NCBI GenBank assembly: GCA_017165825.1
Contig: CM029372.1
Location: forward strand, 22,455,068-22,519,067
Reading direction: 5' to 3'
DNA length: 64,000 bases
From: Hepsetus odoe
Taxonomy: Eukaryota > Chordata > Actinopteri > Characiformes > Hepsetidae
Shown: positions 12,501 to 24,800 of the stretch, piece by piece
How the letters are laid out: every line of letters begins with the position of its first letter
Position numbering within the stretch: the first letter of the stretch is position 1
Translations under genes and position numbers: made by a program
Notes under the pieces: generated by a model
Databases searched by the model: none
Told to the model about the DNA's origin: nothing
What the model saw: the letters and a program-made list of their open reading frames with translations, nothing else

Positions 12501-15500
12501 TCCGTTATCTGCTCTCAAAATGAGGCGATGGTTGATTCATACAAAGATCTTTTTGTTTCCTTCTCTTGGCATGTACTGACATGATAATTAACGTGTAAAT
12601 TAACTCTTTTCTGATTGGCTGCCCTGTAACATTTTTTAAATGCAGTTCTAAATGCAGTCTGGGCTGAAACACTCCTTATTATTTCAATGTCAGTGGGTTT
12701 GGCTAAACTGTTGCAATATTGATAAAGTACATCCCAACTGTATTCAAACTCGTTCAAAGTCTTTTCATATTTTATGTTTCAGACTTGTACAAAATTAGAT
12801 CCACGCCTTTCTCCCCTTCAGTCTTCAAGTCATCGTGGAGCAGTGTGTGCAGAGTGACAAAAAATACATTTCATTGTGAAACATGGCAAAATTTTAAAAA
12901 CTTGCTGAAAACTTTCTGCATGACCTGTTTATGCACAGCTGAAGGACCACGTATGACTATAGATGCATGTGAACATGTTCATGTACACATTATGAAAAAG
13001 TGAAAGTGACTACCCGTGTGATTGTGAAACGCAGCACAGCACAGCACAACGAAATTCAACCTCTGCATTTCACCCATACCGCAGGGGGCAGCTGTTGAAA
13101 GTGCCCAGGGAGCAGTGACAGGGACGGTACCTTGCTAAAGGGTACCTCAGGGCAACAAACTCACAATCTTCCAATCTGGGGACACTCCCTAACCACTAGG
13201 CCACTGCGGCCCCATTAGTCTCTTTTAGTTACTAAAAGGAGGGTTTGTTTTTCAACATATGAGAATTTTAACTCACTTTGATGACTCTCCATTTCAGAGA
13301 CTTTGATTTCTGTTTAAATCAGTTCAGCCTCCTGTACTCTACTTTCTAACCAACAATGCACACCCACAATGCACTGCTGTTTTGGTCCTAAATGTCACCT
13401 TCACTTTTGTTGACTTACTCATGTAGATAAACGGAATGGAAGTGTGTACCTTTCATGTAGGATACCACTGAGCCTTTCTCTCAGATGTGCCCGGAATTAC
13501 TGGGAACATTAGTAATCTCTCACTTCCTCAGTGTATGTATCACTGACACGTCACTCTCTTTTAAGTCAGACACAGAATCACTCATAAGTATTCGTATTTG
13601 CAATTGCGCAAGTTCACATCAGTTAATAGGAAAAAGCATGTACATACAATGCAAGTGTGTGTCTGTGTGTGTAATACAATCTAATGTAAATAAAAGTGAA
13701 GCAACTGTTAAGCAAAGCATGAAACCACCCCAGGTGCTGAGGACAGGCAGGTTCAGACTGCTCAAGGCCTGAAGACACAGATTTGTTATTGTATTTTCCA
13801 TGGGGGCCATGTACACTCCCCATCAAACATTGGTCAGCTGTCATGGTTACTTTCAGTTAAGTATGAAAGATACCTGCAAAGTTTTTAATCAGCAAGTGAA
13901 TTTTTCTTCACTTCCCCGAAACAAGAGTTTGATATGAATGTAAACACTGTTAACTGTCATTCACTGTCAATACACTGTATCCGTCATTACACAGTTCATA
14001 TGATCTGTAATTGGGGGGAAAAAAGAAAAAAAAAAAAAACCGGTTAAGATTGTGTGTCACAAACATATTGGGCAGCGATGGTCTAGTGGTGAGGGAGTTG
14101 CCCCAGATCGGAAGATTGTGGGTTCGATTCTCTCACCAGTAGGTTGCCCTGAGGTACCCTTGAGCAAGGTACCATCCCAGTCACTGCTCCCCAGGCAGCT
14201 TTCAATAGCTGCCCCCTGCTGCATGTGTGTGTATGGGTGAAACGCAGAGGTTGAATTTCATGTTGTGCTGTGCTGCCTTTCACAATTACAAGTATAGTCA
14301 TTTTCACTACAGGTGTGCCTGTCAGAATCCACCATAAAGACAGTAACAAGATAACATCTAAACTATTCCCTTTTCATACATTAATCTACAAAAAGTGTTT
14401 TTATGTATAAATATGCATTTATTTATGAACTGATGAAAAGACAGGAAGCAGAGCTGGAGGCGTCAGAGTTAAAGATGCTGAGATCTTTTTTGAGTGTGAC
14501 GAGGATGGACAGGATTAGAAATGAGTATATTAGAGGAACAGCTCAGGTTAGACGTCTTGGAGACAAAGTTAGAGAAGCAAGGTTGCGTTGGTTTGGACAT
14601 GTGCAGAGGAGAGACGAAGATCATATTGGGAGGAAGATGTTGAAGATGGAGCTGCGAGGAAAGAGAAAAAGAGGAAGTGGTCCCCCCCTAAAATGTGTTC
14701 AAAGTGTGTTCAAGGAGCAGCCAAAAGAAGCTGCTATTTGTGGAAAGTTTGCATTTAAATATAAAATATGTGACCTTAAAAATAAAACAGCCTTTTCGCA
14801 CATACTGAAAAGTTACTACATACAGTGGAAGGTTAATTATGTGTATTATTATTTTCATTAGAATAAACTTGCTGTGTCTTTACTATGTACTTCTGCTGCT
14901 TCTGGGTTACGGGGTGCTGCTGCTGGAGTCCATCCCAGGGGAAAGGAGGGGGGACACACCCTGGACAGGTCGCCAGCCCATCGCAGGGAGGAGCGTGACG
15001 GGGACGGCACCTTGCTCACAGCACAACACGAAATTCAACCTCTGCGTTTCACCCATACACACACGTGCAGCAGGGGGCAGCTATTGAAAGTGCCCGGGGA
15101 GCAGTGATGGGAGCGGTACCTCAGGGCAACCTATTGGGAAGGGGTTTGAACCCCCGATCCTCCGATCATGCGGCCAACGCCCCAACCACTAGGCCACCGC
15201 TGTTTTGTGTGTTTTTGTCCTGTGAATCATGGCTGGCTACATATTTTTGGTGGCTGGACCACTTTCAATCTGAGCCCTATTCCAGAACATAACAGCTACC
15301 AACTACCATGTTTGTGTCCTGTGACCAGAAGCTGATCACAAACTGAGCGGCATCAGATGAACCATCGTCATTACATGTTCAAGATGATAGGACAGATTAT
15401 GTGTGTCTATTTAGGAGGAGAGTAAATGGAATAAATGTTTAAAAACTCCAGCAGAACTTTCCCGTCAGATCCTTTCCCTCGGGGCAGCGGTGGCCTAGTG

Positions 15501-16865
15501 GTTAGGGAGTTGCCCTGGATCGAAAGATTGCGGGTTCCCTCACCATTAGGTTGCCCTGAGGTACCCTTGAGCAAAGTACCGTCCCCATCACTGCTCCCCG
15601 GGCACTTTCAATAGCTGCCCCCTGCTGCACGTGTGTGTATGGGTGAAAAGCAGAGGTTGAATTTTGTGTTGTGCTGTGTTTCACAATGACAAGAATAGTC
15701 ACTTTCACTTTTCGGTCTCTGTCTCTAAACTCTGCAAGTCTTCCTACCCATACTTCGTTATTACAATATTTTGGATCTAAAAAAGTGGGTTAGGATGAAT
15801 TATGTAATTAGGATTAAACTTCAAATCAAAAACTTCACTAGGCAAGTCCCTGTGTCACTGATTATGAATGTGGCAACATAGCAGTTGTAAAGGAATACAT
15901 ACATACAATTTTATATATATATTGTTAAAAACACAAAAAATTATTAATGTGAAAAACTAATGCTAAAATACTACTTAAACCTCATATAGACATTGTTTTG
16001 ACCATGTTAGATATTAAAGGCCTGGACTAAAGGCTTGGCACTAAATCTGCATGCATATACGGAGTTACATCTACTAGACAAAAACGGAGAGCAGCTTTCT
16101 TCCTTCTTTCTCTACTAATGGAAATTTGGATCTGAATGATATTTTTCTTGATGTTATATTCAGTAAATTAACAGTAGTGGGCATTCCAGTGTGCAGACAT
16201 GTGCTCTCTGAAGGTCATGTGTATTATTTACTCCCACCGTAATGTCAGGCTTGCACTAAGCTGTCTGAATATACTGCTGTTTTTGTAGGCTTTTACTGGC
16301 TCTTAGCCTGACGGCATGTATAAGTAGCATTCTGACAAGATGAGGATCCTCAAGGACCCTCTTGGGATCATTCTGAGAATGTACTGGTAACACTGAATCC
16401 TGAAGGCATTGCCAGCAGTCGAAGAACTCTGCACTGAACAGCCCCTCGACACCTTCTACCTTGCCCTTCACCGATCTTGAGAAGTGTGCTGCATACAAAT
16501 TTACGTCTATGACCCTAGAGCCTCTCTCTCTTTCTTTCTTTCTTAAACACACACACACACCTTATAATGTACATGCAGATGGCCAATAGTCTAATAAAGC
16601 AGAATTCGGAATTCATTTACACTTCACATCATTGGCCAAAAAACAATGCTCCTCTGAGACAGAAAACAATGACTGTTTTTTTTTTTTTTTTTAATCCAGG
16701 CTATAAATGCAGACTGGTAGTATGTAATTATGATGAAATGAACAAATGTTGGAGAATAGAGAGGACATCTCTTACCTTCTCTTTCTCCACCTTTGTCAGA
16801 GGGGCTGTGCTGCTGGTGGGTAATTTTTTCTTCGTATCACCAGTTACGTCTTTTCCTCTCACCAT
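9506..16865 (-). CDS. Small lysine/serine-rich protein, unrecognised, spliced
   Basis: Three minus-strand exons, all in phase 0 with AG/GT borders, form the body and end of a short gene: 10077-10006 (24 codons), 9823-9767 (19 codons) and 9559-9506 (17 codons plus TAA). Two candidate first coding exons also end in phase 0. One is 11520-11509, which encodes only M-E-Q-K after a good start context and gives 64 residues. The other is 16865-16776, which has 30 codons beginning MVRGKDVTG and ending KVEKEK before a perfect gtaaga donor, and gives 90 residues. The product is rich in Lys, Ser, Glu and Pro, has no signal peptide or membrane segment, and is probably disordered and cytosolic or nuclear. 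The tail (ESPEESETPTASSEELK) is acidic. I cannot name the gene. The exon chain is inferred from splice signals and phase. Confidence 0.5.
9767..9823 (-). CDS. Internal exon of the small lysine-rich gene
   Basis: The acceptor is tttttcag. The donor follows AAG as gtcagc, which is acceptable but weak. It encodes 19 residues beginning AFHIPQKSLPGG and ending DLDKVK. Length is divisible by three and phase is 0 at both ends. Confidence 0.55.
10006..10077 (-). CDS. Internal exon of the small lysine-rich gene
   Basis: The acceptor is ttccccag and the donor AAG/gtaagg is strong. It encodes 24 residues beginning TSSPQKHMVKSRSKS and ending QQAKK. The KSRSKS stretch is a possible basophilic-kinase target or nuclear-localisation patch; this is inference from composition only. 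Confidence 0.58.
10378..10610 (+). mobile_element. SINE family A copy
   Basis: tRNA-like head (ggcctagtggttagggagtt), a body with gaggtacccttgagcaagg and the tail motif gtcacttttcactttt. It lies in the intron between the candidate first exon at 11,509 and the exon at 10,006. Confidence 0.85.
10741..10953 (+). mobile_element. SINE family A copy, diverged
   Basis: Head ggcctagtgtttagggac, B-box-like gctcgaatccc and tail gtcactttcactttt. The middle lacks part of the gaggtaccctt block. Confidence 0.75.
11509..11520 (-). CDS. Candidate short first coding exon (M-E-Q-K)
   Basis: Just 12 nt: an ATG in context caacATGg, then GAG CAG AAG, then the donor gtaaac. The phase fits the exon at 10077. The evidence is start context, donor and phase, so a chance match is possible. 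Confidence 0.4.
11521..12999. other. Intron or intergenic DNA without a confirmed exon
   Basis: One open stretch on the minus strand, about 11,940-11,813, is bounded by a possible acceptor (gatccacag) and a strong donor (TAT/gtgagt). It encodes a Tyr/Trp-rich segment (WLYYEDYATY at its end). No partner exon or homology is apparent, so I do not call it a gene. Confidence 0.3.
13000..13213 (-). mobile_element. SINE family A copy, reversed
   Basis: It reads on the minus strand from the head complement (ctaggccactgcggcccc, right end) to the tail complement (aaagtgaaagtgac, left end), with the ggtacctcagggcaac block inside. Confidence 0.85.
14068..14308 (+). mobile_element. SINE family A, well-preserved copy
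   Basis: Complete head (gggcagcgatggtctagtgg), pol III B box (gggttcgattct), gaggtacccttgagcaagg, a ctgccccctgctgcatgtg block and a final gtcattttcac. It follows a poly-A tract at 14,022-14,039. Confidence 0.88.
14403..14700 (+). pseudogene. RTE-type LINE, C-terminal end of ORF2
   Basis: The frame from 14,403 contains ELEASELKMLRSF, DRIRNEYIRGTAQ, REARLRWFGHVQRRDE and KMLKMELRGKRKRG. This is the conserved C-terminal tail of RTE-type reverse-transcriptase proteins. The copy is 5' truncated and loses the final codons of the family in a poly-C run at about 14,683. The same tail occurs reversed at 28,760-29,095 and 54,240-54,600. Confidence 0.82.
14915..15000 (-). repeat. Tail of dispersed repeat C
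   Basis: Contains ctggagtccatcccag and caccctggacaggtcgcc, the conserved tail shared with copies at 60,258-60,355, 60,806-60,902, 62,140-62,280 and 63,625-63,750. It directly adjoins a SINE A copy. Confidence 0.7.
15015..15203 (-). mobile_element. SINE family A copy, reversed
   Basis: Contains cagcacaacacgaaattcaac, then ggggcagctattgaaagtgcc, ggtacctcagggcaacc and ctaggccaccgctg. The tail end is missing where it abuts repeat C. Confidence 0.82.
15481..15713 (+). mobile_element. SINE family A copy
   Basis: Begins ggggcagcggtggcctagtg and ends gtcactttcacttttc. About 15 bp of the B-box region is deleted (gcgggttccctc replaces the usual ggttcgattccctc). Confidence 0.85.
16776..16865 (-). CDS. 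Candidate alternative first coding exon (MVRGKDVTG...)
   Basis: Reading on the minus strand from 16865, an ATG in context gggATGg opens 30 codons rich in Lys and Thr and ends in AAG followed by gtaaga, a near-perfect donor. The phase is 0, as needed by the exon at 10077, and composition matches the downstream exons. A purine-rich stretch precedes the ATG, so it looks like a first exon rather than one with an acceptor. Confidence 0.42.
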
Positions 16866-19800
16866 CCCTCCCTCTCCCTCTTTCCCTCTCTCGCACACAC
16901 ATAATCACACACCCCACCATCCTCTCGGGCCATTCATAATTTCACAGACCTGACAATTGCTCACACCCCCCAGCTCAGACACACACTGACTATGATGGTT
17001 CCCATGTATATCAAATAATTTGATACACCATCCGCCCTCGCACAAATAAATAACAACCCTCTAGCAACCCCTAAAAATACTGGTTCTTAGTGGATTTTGA
17101 CTTTATGCTTTAATTGATCTTGAATATTTACATCAGGGTTCACTAGTGCTGGTCCTGAAGGGATGGTCTGCTACCAAATTGTTGGGATTTCCACTCAACC
17201 TGCCAGTAAATTGTTCTACTGTAGTAGACTCTTTCGAAACGTCAGGTCGGGAGTTTCAAAATATTCAGACTCTGCTGCACACCGTTGCTCCAGGACCGGG
17301 AAAGACAACAGACTGAGGTCCACCACTTTGTTTATACCAGCCCCCTTTACCCCTTTCACAAATGATCAGAACCACTGCAGGACCACTAGTGAGCTAGTTG
17401 CTAGTTGTTTTTCCTTTTCGTCATTTTCAGCACAGCAGTGACACGGTTTGAAAGACTCGCTGAGACTCACTCACTCATTTCTGTGGAAGGAGAGTTTCTG
17501 GGAGCTGTGATGATTTTAGCATGCAGTTTACATCAGAGAGTTGGTCTCTCTAGGATTACGAGACAAAAAGCAAAACAGTGCTACAATGCATTTCTAAACT
17601 GCACCTGCTGTGGCTGAATGCAGTCTATTCCTTAAAACCTCTAACAAAGCTGGAACAAACTTGCAAGCCCTGTTTTCAGAAGCAGAACTGGGTGAGGAGG
17701 GGTCTTAACGTTCTTCTTTAACTTTTTAGCTGTTGAGTGTATGTGTATTTTTAAATCAGAGGACCAAAAAATATATATAAACCTTATTATTTATGACCAA
17801 AAAGCAATTTCCTTGGAGCATGCAGACATCCTGTGTTGCCAGTTAGTTGGGTAGGCGGGAGGTTTGAGTCAAATCAAGTTCTTGCCCACCCTCGTTTTCT
17901 AACTAAAGAATGGTCGCACACTTAAGCATGATGCTTCTGAAACACAGCCAACAGCATCAGAGAAGATGCAGCATGTTCCTCACACCTCTTTATGTGGGAG
18001 GTGTCAAGGCCAGATGATGTCATCAGTCTGTACCATGACCTGGCCATGTGCCTGTTGGGGAAAGCACAGAAAATCATAACGTCAAGACCGGGGAGCTTAT
18101 TATGGTGAGTGTACATGTCCTGCGTAAATGCCAAGGGCCTACATTTAACTTAACCCTGGGTTCAAATGCACGATGACTATCCTCAGTTTTATCTAATATG
18201 GGGGAAAATTAATTATTTTACCTCATTCAGTTACAGAGTAGAAGTTTGTTACTTGGCTGAGAAATAGTCAACAGTTGCTAATCTTTAGCAGGTAACGAGA
18301 ATGAAGAATAGAAAGCACTAACGTACGGTGCTCTGGAATAGTATAGCCGGTAATAAATGTAAATGTCAATACCATTTAGCCTGCTCCTGCAAAATTTAGT
18401 CACAGGGAAAACATGACCAGGAGGAAAGAGAGAAATTGTGGTAATGGGACAGCAGATGCATTTCAGCATAATCAGAGCATCATTAACATAAACGAACTGA
18501 TAAACCCTTGAAAAAACATTCATTTGAAAAAACTCCTCGTATATTCATGATTACCATTCAGTTGCAGCGTCTAATTCCTTCCCATTAGGACTGACTGCAT
18601 AGTCAATGTTTCTTTAAGTTCAACTATAATCAGTTACAAAATTCACAACACTGAAATTATATTTAAATATTTACTACAAATGAACAGCCAAGCATCATTC
18701 TATAAAATCTGGGTAGCTTTTCTTGACTCATGGATCCTTCACTCTTAAACTGTGTCGTCAAAGTCCTGTAGTTAGAAACTAGGTGTCCTATTTCTCAGAG
18801 TGATTTCAAAACGGAGCTCGCCAACTCGATGCATTCTTTGGGAAGAACCATGATGATGATTTTCCTCAAGATAAAAGCCAAAGCAGGAACTTCCAGAGGG
18901 GCTGCGGGGATTAAGGCTCTTTGGCAGTCGTCTGGAACAGCTTTTCTTGTCCGGTGCCGGGACAGCTGTCAGCCATCGTCATAAAATCTGTGCAGACTTT
19001 CCCTTTAATATAACCATGCAAAAATATCCCAGAAAGTTTATCTCCATATATTCATGATGGATTTTATATTGATAAACGAAAAAAATGTAATGACCTGTTA
19101 TCAACACAACATAAATTTGGAAATTTGCTAATTTTCACAACAATGCCCGGAAAGTTAAATAGCTTTTTAAAAAAAAAAGGGCAGCATAAGCATGGACTCT
19201 TGCACTTGAGCAAAGAGATCTTGGTTTTGCTGTTTACATCATGGTGGCTGTCAGGCAGTCATTCATGAACAGTCCATTTTCTACTCAGCCAACTCTTCAG
19301 GTGAACACATTCAACAAAGGAATTAAATTCCTGTGCTTGCACAGACACACTAAACAGTTAGCAGGAATTTTTTCCTCTGCATTCAGTTCCTCCTAGACAC
19401 ACAGCAGAAGGAGATGGCTGCAATACCTGAACCAGGAGACAGTTAAGTGGTTATTGGACTTGCCCAAGGGAACTTCAGTCATGGATGCAGTGGGAAAGAG
19501 TTATTCCCCCACATTTTTCCTATCGGTCCAAGGGCTCCAACTGGCAACCGTTTGGTTGGAGGCCCTCTTCTCTAACCAGTTGACAATGGCTGCCACAAGC
19601 CTGCTTAAAGCAATGATCCCATGGAGAGTAGTTTCAAAGAGAAGTGAAACCTGGTTGGATCTGTGTAAAAAATACATTTGCTGCATTGCAACTGCAAACA
19701 GAAATAATCAGTAATGATCATGAACAATATATAGAAACAAAATAAATTTCCAAAAGAAAATGATTGTGGGGTGCACAGTAATGATATCAGATAGCCAATA

Positions 19801-20959
19801 ACAGTAGAAATCAGATTAGAATCACACTTCATAGAATCAATAATGTGTTTTGACTTCAAATCAACAGACTTAACCAAGTAGTTACCCTCACTAAGGATGC
19901 AGAGCAACTATGCCTGAAAGGATGCTTTCACTCGTGTCTAAGCAAGTGAACATAGTTAGATAATTGAACATAGAGCTTTTAAACACAGCTTGGAGCTCCA
20001 CTGCTAGGTTACAAGGGAGCCGTCTGAAAAATCTGTACATCATGCAGGTTTCGTACTGAAAATGAAAACAAGCCAAAAAAAGCCAAAATAAAACTCCTAG
20101 CAAAACACTTTAGTGACAAACACTGAGGTTTGACTCTAAAGTTTCTCATTCATGCATGTAAGACATCTGTTTATCTTACATCAAATCTTTGTGCCATGAG
20201 CTCGCTTGCAGAGTGGACACAACTGTGGTGGCCACCACCTGATCCAACTCTGGCAGAGGGGAAAATTACTGTATCTTTAATTTACCATAATTAAAAAAAT
20301 GGTACATTCAGTTTTATCTAATCTTATGTCAAGTGCACCAAAGCAGGTTATAGTGGATGTGTCAGATAAAAACTGAAAAAGCATCTAAAATACCTATGTG
20401 GAAAAAACTAAGAGGAAGAAGAACCATATATCGGATTCCTAATTTGGCAGTCCTAAATAATGCTCACCAACAAAACACAAAGCATTCACAGCCATTCACA
20501 TTTGAGTATTACACTGTATTAGACCAGGAAAAGCAAAAGTGCAGAGAACAATTCATAAGATGCAATCTTTTTTTTTTTTTTTTTTTTACATTCATGCTTT
20601 AACACACAAATCCATGCAAGTGAAACAAATCCAAGAGTGAACAATAAAGGAAAATCATGAAATGTGTAAGTGTATCAAATGTAAAATAAATATAAGAGCA
20701 CTCATTCTTGATCATAACAGTAAAAACATTCCACAATATAAGAAAATAAATACACACCACAGGACTAGTTCCAACAAAATAAACTTCTCTGCTTGTAGTT
20801 TTGTCTATAAAAGATTTAACAGATTAATTAAGCACATGTTAAAGAAGAGATTTATAAAACGTACAAAGTTAATACAATATCAGGAGGTGGTTTACAGTCT
20901 TCACAAATCAAGGGGCAGTGTGAAGAAACACACTCTGACATGTCCATTGTTTTCAGTGG

Positions 20960-20970
<11 letters not shown>
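16866..20970. other. Intergenic DNA between the small gene and RGS14
   Basis: No splice-bounded exon is convincing. It contains a poly-T tract at 20,571-20,587 and the SINE-like piece at 19,445-19,605. The first few kilobases below 21,013 should include the RGS14 3' UTR. A minus-strand ATTAAA at 20,276-20,281 is one possible poly(A) signal, about 730 bp past the stop. Confidence 0.4.
19445..19605 (+). repeat. SINE-like fragment
   Basis: The sequence acttgcccaaggg, ctccaactggcaacc and cttctctaacca resembles the reverse complement of a tRNA-derived SINE head common in fish genomes. It is diverged, and the open frame across it is not a gene. Confidence 0.4.

Positions 20971-21006
<36 letters not shown>
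20971..21006. repeat. (CA)18 microsatellite beside the RGS14 stop codon
   Basis: Alternating ac over 36 bp. On the RGS14 strand this is (TG)n beginning about 6 nt after the stop codon at 21,015-21,013, so it forms the very start of the 3' UTR. Confidence 0.95.
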
Positions 21007-21008
<2 letters not shown>

Positions 21009-21012
21009 CCTC

Positions 21013-21287
21013 TCAAAGTGAGGTCCCATTGCTGGAGATGCCCTTGTTATTCTCACTGTCTTTTTCAGTCTTCTGTTTATTAAGGTTTGTATTCTTCTCA
21101 GTAACTGCCAGTGTCCCCTGGTCCTCCATTGGCTTAACAGGCTTAGCATGGTTTGGAGGTTCTGCTCCATCCTTTTGTTCCACTGGGATTTGCAGGAACT
21201 GTGGCAGCTCTAGTTGCTCTTTGGTCAGCAAACCACGCTGGTCGTCTGCCCTGCTGCACTGAGCTCGATTAAGCATCTCCACCAGAC
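21013..21287 (-). CDS. rgs14: rgs14 exon 14, GoLoco motif and C-terminus
   Basis: GLVEMLNRAQCSRADDQRG is the GoLoco core, with its essential Asp-Gln-Arg. Then LLTKEQLELPQFLQ, conserved in RGS14, and a divergent Lys/Asn-rich tail ending TGA. Confidence 0.95.
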
Positions 21288-21770
21288 CTGAGAAACACAT
21301 TTTTAACATACCTTCTGAAAGATCTGGATTTCTATGAAGTATGTATTAAAATGGTTGGAAAAGGAAGCTTGTGACAGACTGATTTGTCCTCTTAAACCTG
21401 AGAGGGGGAAACAATAGCTATGCAGTGATGTGGCCCTGGTTAAGTAAAATAAATAAATAAATAAATACATTTCTTATAGTAATTACCATCCATCTCATGC
21501 ACTTTTCTAGGCCGGGAGCTCATTCGAACCATATCCGTAGATGAAGAACCCTTCACTTCACCACTGCCTGAAACACAGATGCATCATATTAGCTCCAGCA
21601 GTATCACTGTAACTATGATGTGTGTGTGTGTGTGTGGGTTGGGGGGGCGGGGTAGGTTAGATTAAATTATAACATCCACAGGCTAAAGTGGCCATAATTT
21701 CCCAGTCAAGGTGGGAATCAGGAAAAGGTGTGCTACAAAGACCAGGCTGGCACAGGAGGCTATTACCCAC

Positions 21771-21806
<36 letters not shown>

Positions 21807-24800
21807 ACAAAAGTGGGTGCAGACAAATGCCAGTCAGTATATGAACCGCTGTTAAGAGAATGGCCAAACACATTTTCATATCACAAAAAGAGTCTGGTTT
21901 TCACACTCCAGCTGTAGTGACAGAGCTCCTCAGTGCAGTTACAGGAAGTGTATGCCAGGTTAATGGATGAACAGGCCCACCCAGGGATCAGCACTTTGGG
22001 TTATACAAGTGCTGGGTTTATGCCTTATGCTCTTAAGAAAAAGTTCCAGTTACACTTACACATTGTCTAAAAGCCATTGGAGATACAAGAGCTAATTGTT
22101 CACAGGAGAGCAAATGTAGTTCCACACACATTAAAAGAAGCCAGATCTGAAACCGAACTACATCCATCCATCCATGTGAGGCGTCCTAAGCACATTGACC
22201 TGAAAGTCTTAGCTGAGTAAAGAGGCACCTCCTTCACCTCCTGAACCCAGGTGATGAAAGAATAACAGAATAGCTTGGAAACACAAGCAAATGTCTAGGT
22301 TACAAGTGAGCGGTATGAAAAGGGCCAAGAAATGTCTTTGTGTAGACACCACACACCACACTCTTCAAGTGTCTGGCAATTTCAACAGTTCTTTGTTCAG
22401 CTGCTCAACAGTTTTGCATTTTGATATAAAAGTGCTAGCAGGAGACAGTTTATAGTTTAATCCCAGCAAGTTCTCCAGGACCCAATCAGTTATCTGGACT
22501 GAAAAAAGACGATGGCGAGATTGGTCACAAAAACAGGCCACCACTTCTCTAAAACAGAGCTGATTCCAGTTTAGAGAGGAAACATATCCCACTATTTGTT
22601 TCCAGTGTAGTCTCAGAAACCTTTTACAAAATGTATTGCTGCTCATGAACAGTTCCTCTAGTAGTTCTTTTCTTATTTCTATCTCCTCTCATGAATATGT
22701 ACAGTATCTTTGCTACATTACCTGCTAAGCCTGCTGTACATAGCCCTCCTTTACTTCCCTAAATTTATTTACCCTCACTTTCTTTTTTTTTTTTTAAAGT
22801 AGTTGCTGTTAACACAAGTGAGATTAATTTTTTTACAGACTGTGTCTTTCTCAGTAATTTTCTACTGTACCATGAGGCTGCAGTAGACAAAGGGAGAAGT
22901 TCAAACATACACACATTGACCACTCTTCCTTAGGCATGTTTATCTAAGCTACACTTAGAATATAAATCTTTTTTTTCCCCTTCTTGTGCAATCAAAGAAA
23001 AATAATAGTAACATAAATGCTAAAAACCTATTCAAGTAACATCACACATGAAAAACTGTTCTCAGCAAATATAATCAAGTGCCTAGTTTTCCCACTGAAA
23101 GGCCTACTTATGTCCCAATCAGATCACGATGGATTTCAAATGGCCAGTACTTCCATTACAGAAGTTTGACATAGTTTTTGATATGCGTTTCCAAAAAAAA
23201 AAAAGACATTCATAAAGAAGAAAATGACCTCAAAGCCTAAATATTCTTAAAGAATTTGCTTAACAGAGGTCTGGATAGTAGAACAAGTTTACAGCTTCTC
23301 CGTGTGATGATCAGTCACTACATTTATGAACATCTTCAGTGGTCTGTGCACATGGGCTAACAGCCTGTAAAGGCTTAACAGAGAATTATAGACATGTGGT
23401 GAAATTTAACACTGTAATAGCTTCGATAGAAGTGAGAAAGGGCATGAGTGGGAAGAATAATCATGAATACTCTTCCTTTTTCTGTACCCTACAGTTTTAG
23501 GTTTAGTTTTAGGCATCAGTTTTGCCTGCTGTCTTCACAGTTCTGTGTAGGATGTTGTCAATGGTGTCGCAATCCATGACTCAATTTGATCTACAGAGGG
23601 CTCACAATTCTTTATTCAGAAAAAATCTGAATGAAGAAAACTAAGTTGCGGTGTGCCGGTGAAAAGCAGAGTTTGGTTTAGATGAATGTGCTGGAGTGGC
23701 TTGGTTTTGGAGGCAAAACGTGTTAACACCAAGCAGCTGCCTACGAAATGTTCATTCTTTAAAACGCACCTCATCAGGTTGTTCACGTGGTGATTTCACA
23801 ATGTTTCCATGCACTGTTGCTTTCCTAACAGCAACTTCAGAATGCAGGTGATTAGACTGCCAAGCCGCAGTGAATTTAACCCTGTGACTGCCCCTTCTAT
23901 GTTGTAATTATAAAATGGTCTTGTGCAAAGCAAACTTCTGCTGCCTCTCAAACACTGACCAATTAAAAGATTATCTGAAACATTATCTGAATTAAGAGAC
24001 AATCCTAGTAACTTATTGATGTGCATCTTGGAGACCTCTTCAAATATCACGACGAATATCACTGTAACTATTAATATCATCAAGAGCAGGGTCTCTAACA
24101 ACTAAGGAAATATTGTGCAGTCCTCGTTCATAAACCTTAGCGGAAACCACAGCAGTGCCTTGTATGAGTCCCTTCCTGAGAGAGTGAGAGATGAAGCAGT
24201 ATTAGCATGCAGTAACTGGAGAGTGAGCTAAACTCTCAGACAGATGAAAAGGTTGGGATATGACGTGGCCCTGCAGTAGATCATGAACTGAAACACTGAC
24301 ATGACTACACAAGTTAAACAGACAGCGCGAGAGAATCTGACTGAGGTCATGAGAGTGTGAGGTCGATGTGTGCCTACAAGAGAGTGCAAGAGAGAGCACA
24401 AGTGAGACATCAGCTGATGACTTACTTTTGACTCGGTCCAGGCAGAGTATCTTGTTGGCCAGGCGATAGACATTGGTATCCATGTTTAGGGGCTCCTTTG
24501 ATCCACTCTGAACACAGAAGAGATACGGTCACCAAGTCTGACCAGAAATAAAATGGTAGAGAAGATGGCAGAAGATACCAGGGGGCCTAAGAATATCCAA
24601 TCTTCACATTCTGCAAATATTAGCAAAATATCACACACCAGCGTGACAACGGCATCCTGTGGCCGGAGGTTGTGCTTCTGCAAAACAGAGGAGAGAGCAT
24701 CTCCCAGAGTTTTACTGGACTTCACCATAAATCCTGTCGTCTTCCCCGTAAATTCAACCTCCAGTCTAAACACACATACACCAAAAAGGTAAAGCACAAA

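Noticed and set aside
16256..16558. 100-codon minus-strand frame near the candidate first exon
   Set aside because: No splice borders, no start context and no recognisable domain. It begins in a purine-rich simple repeat.
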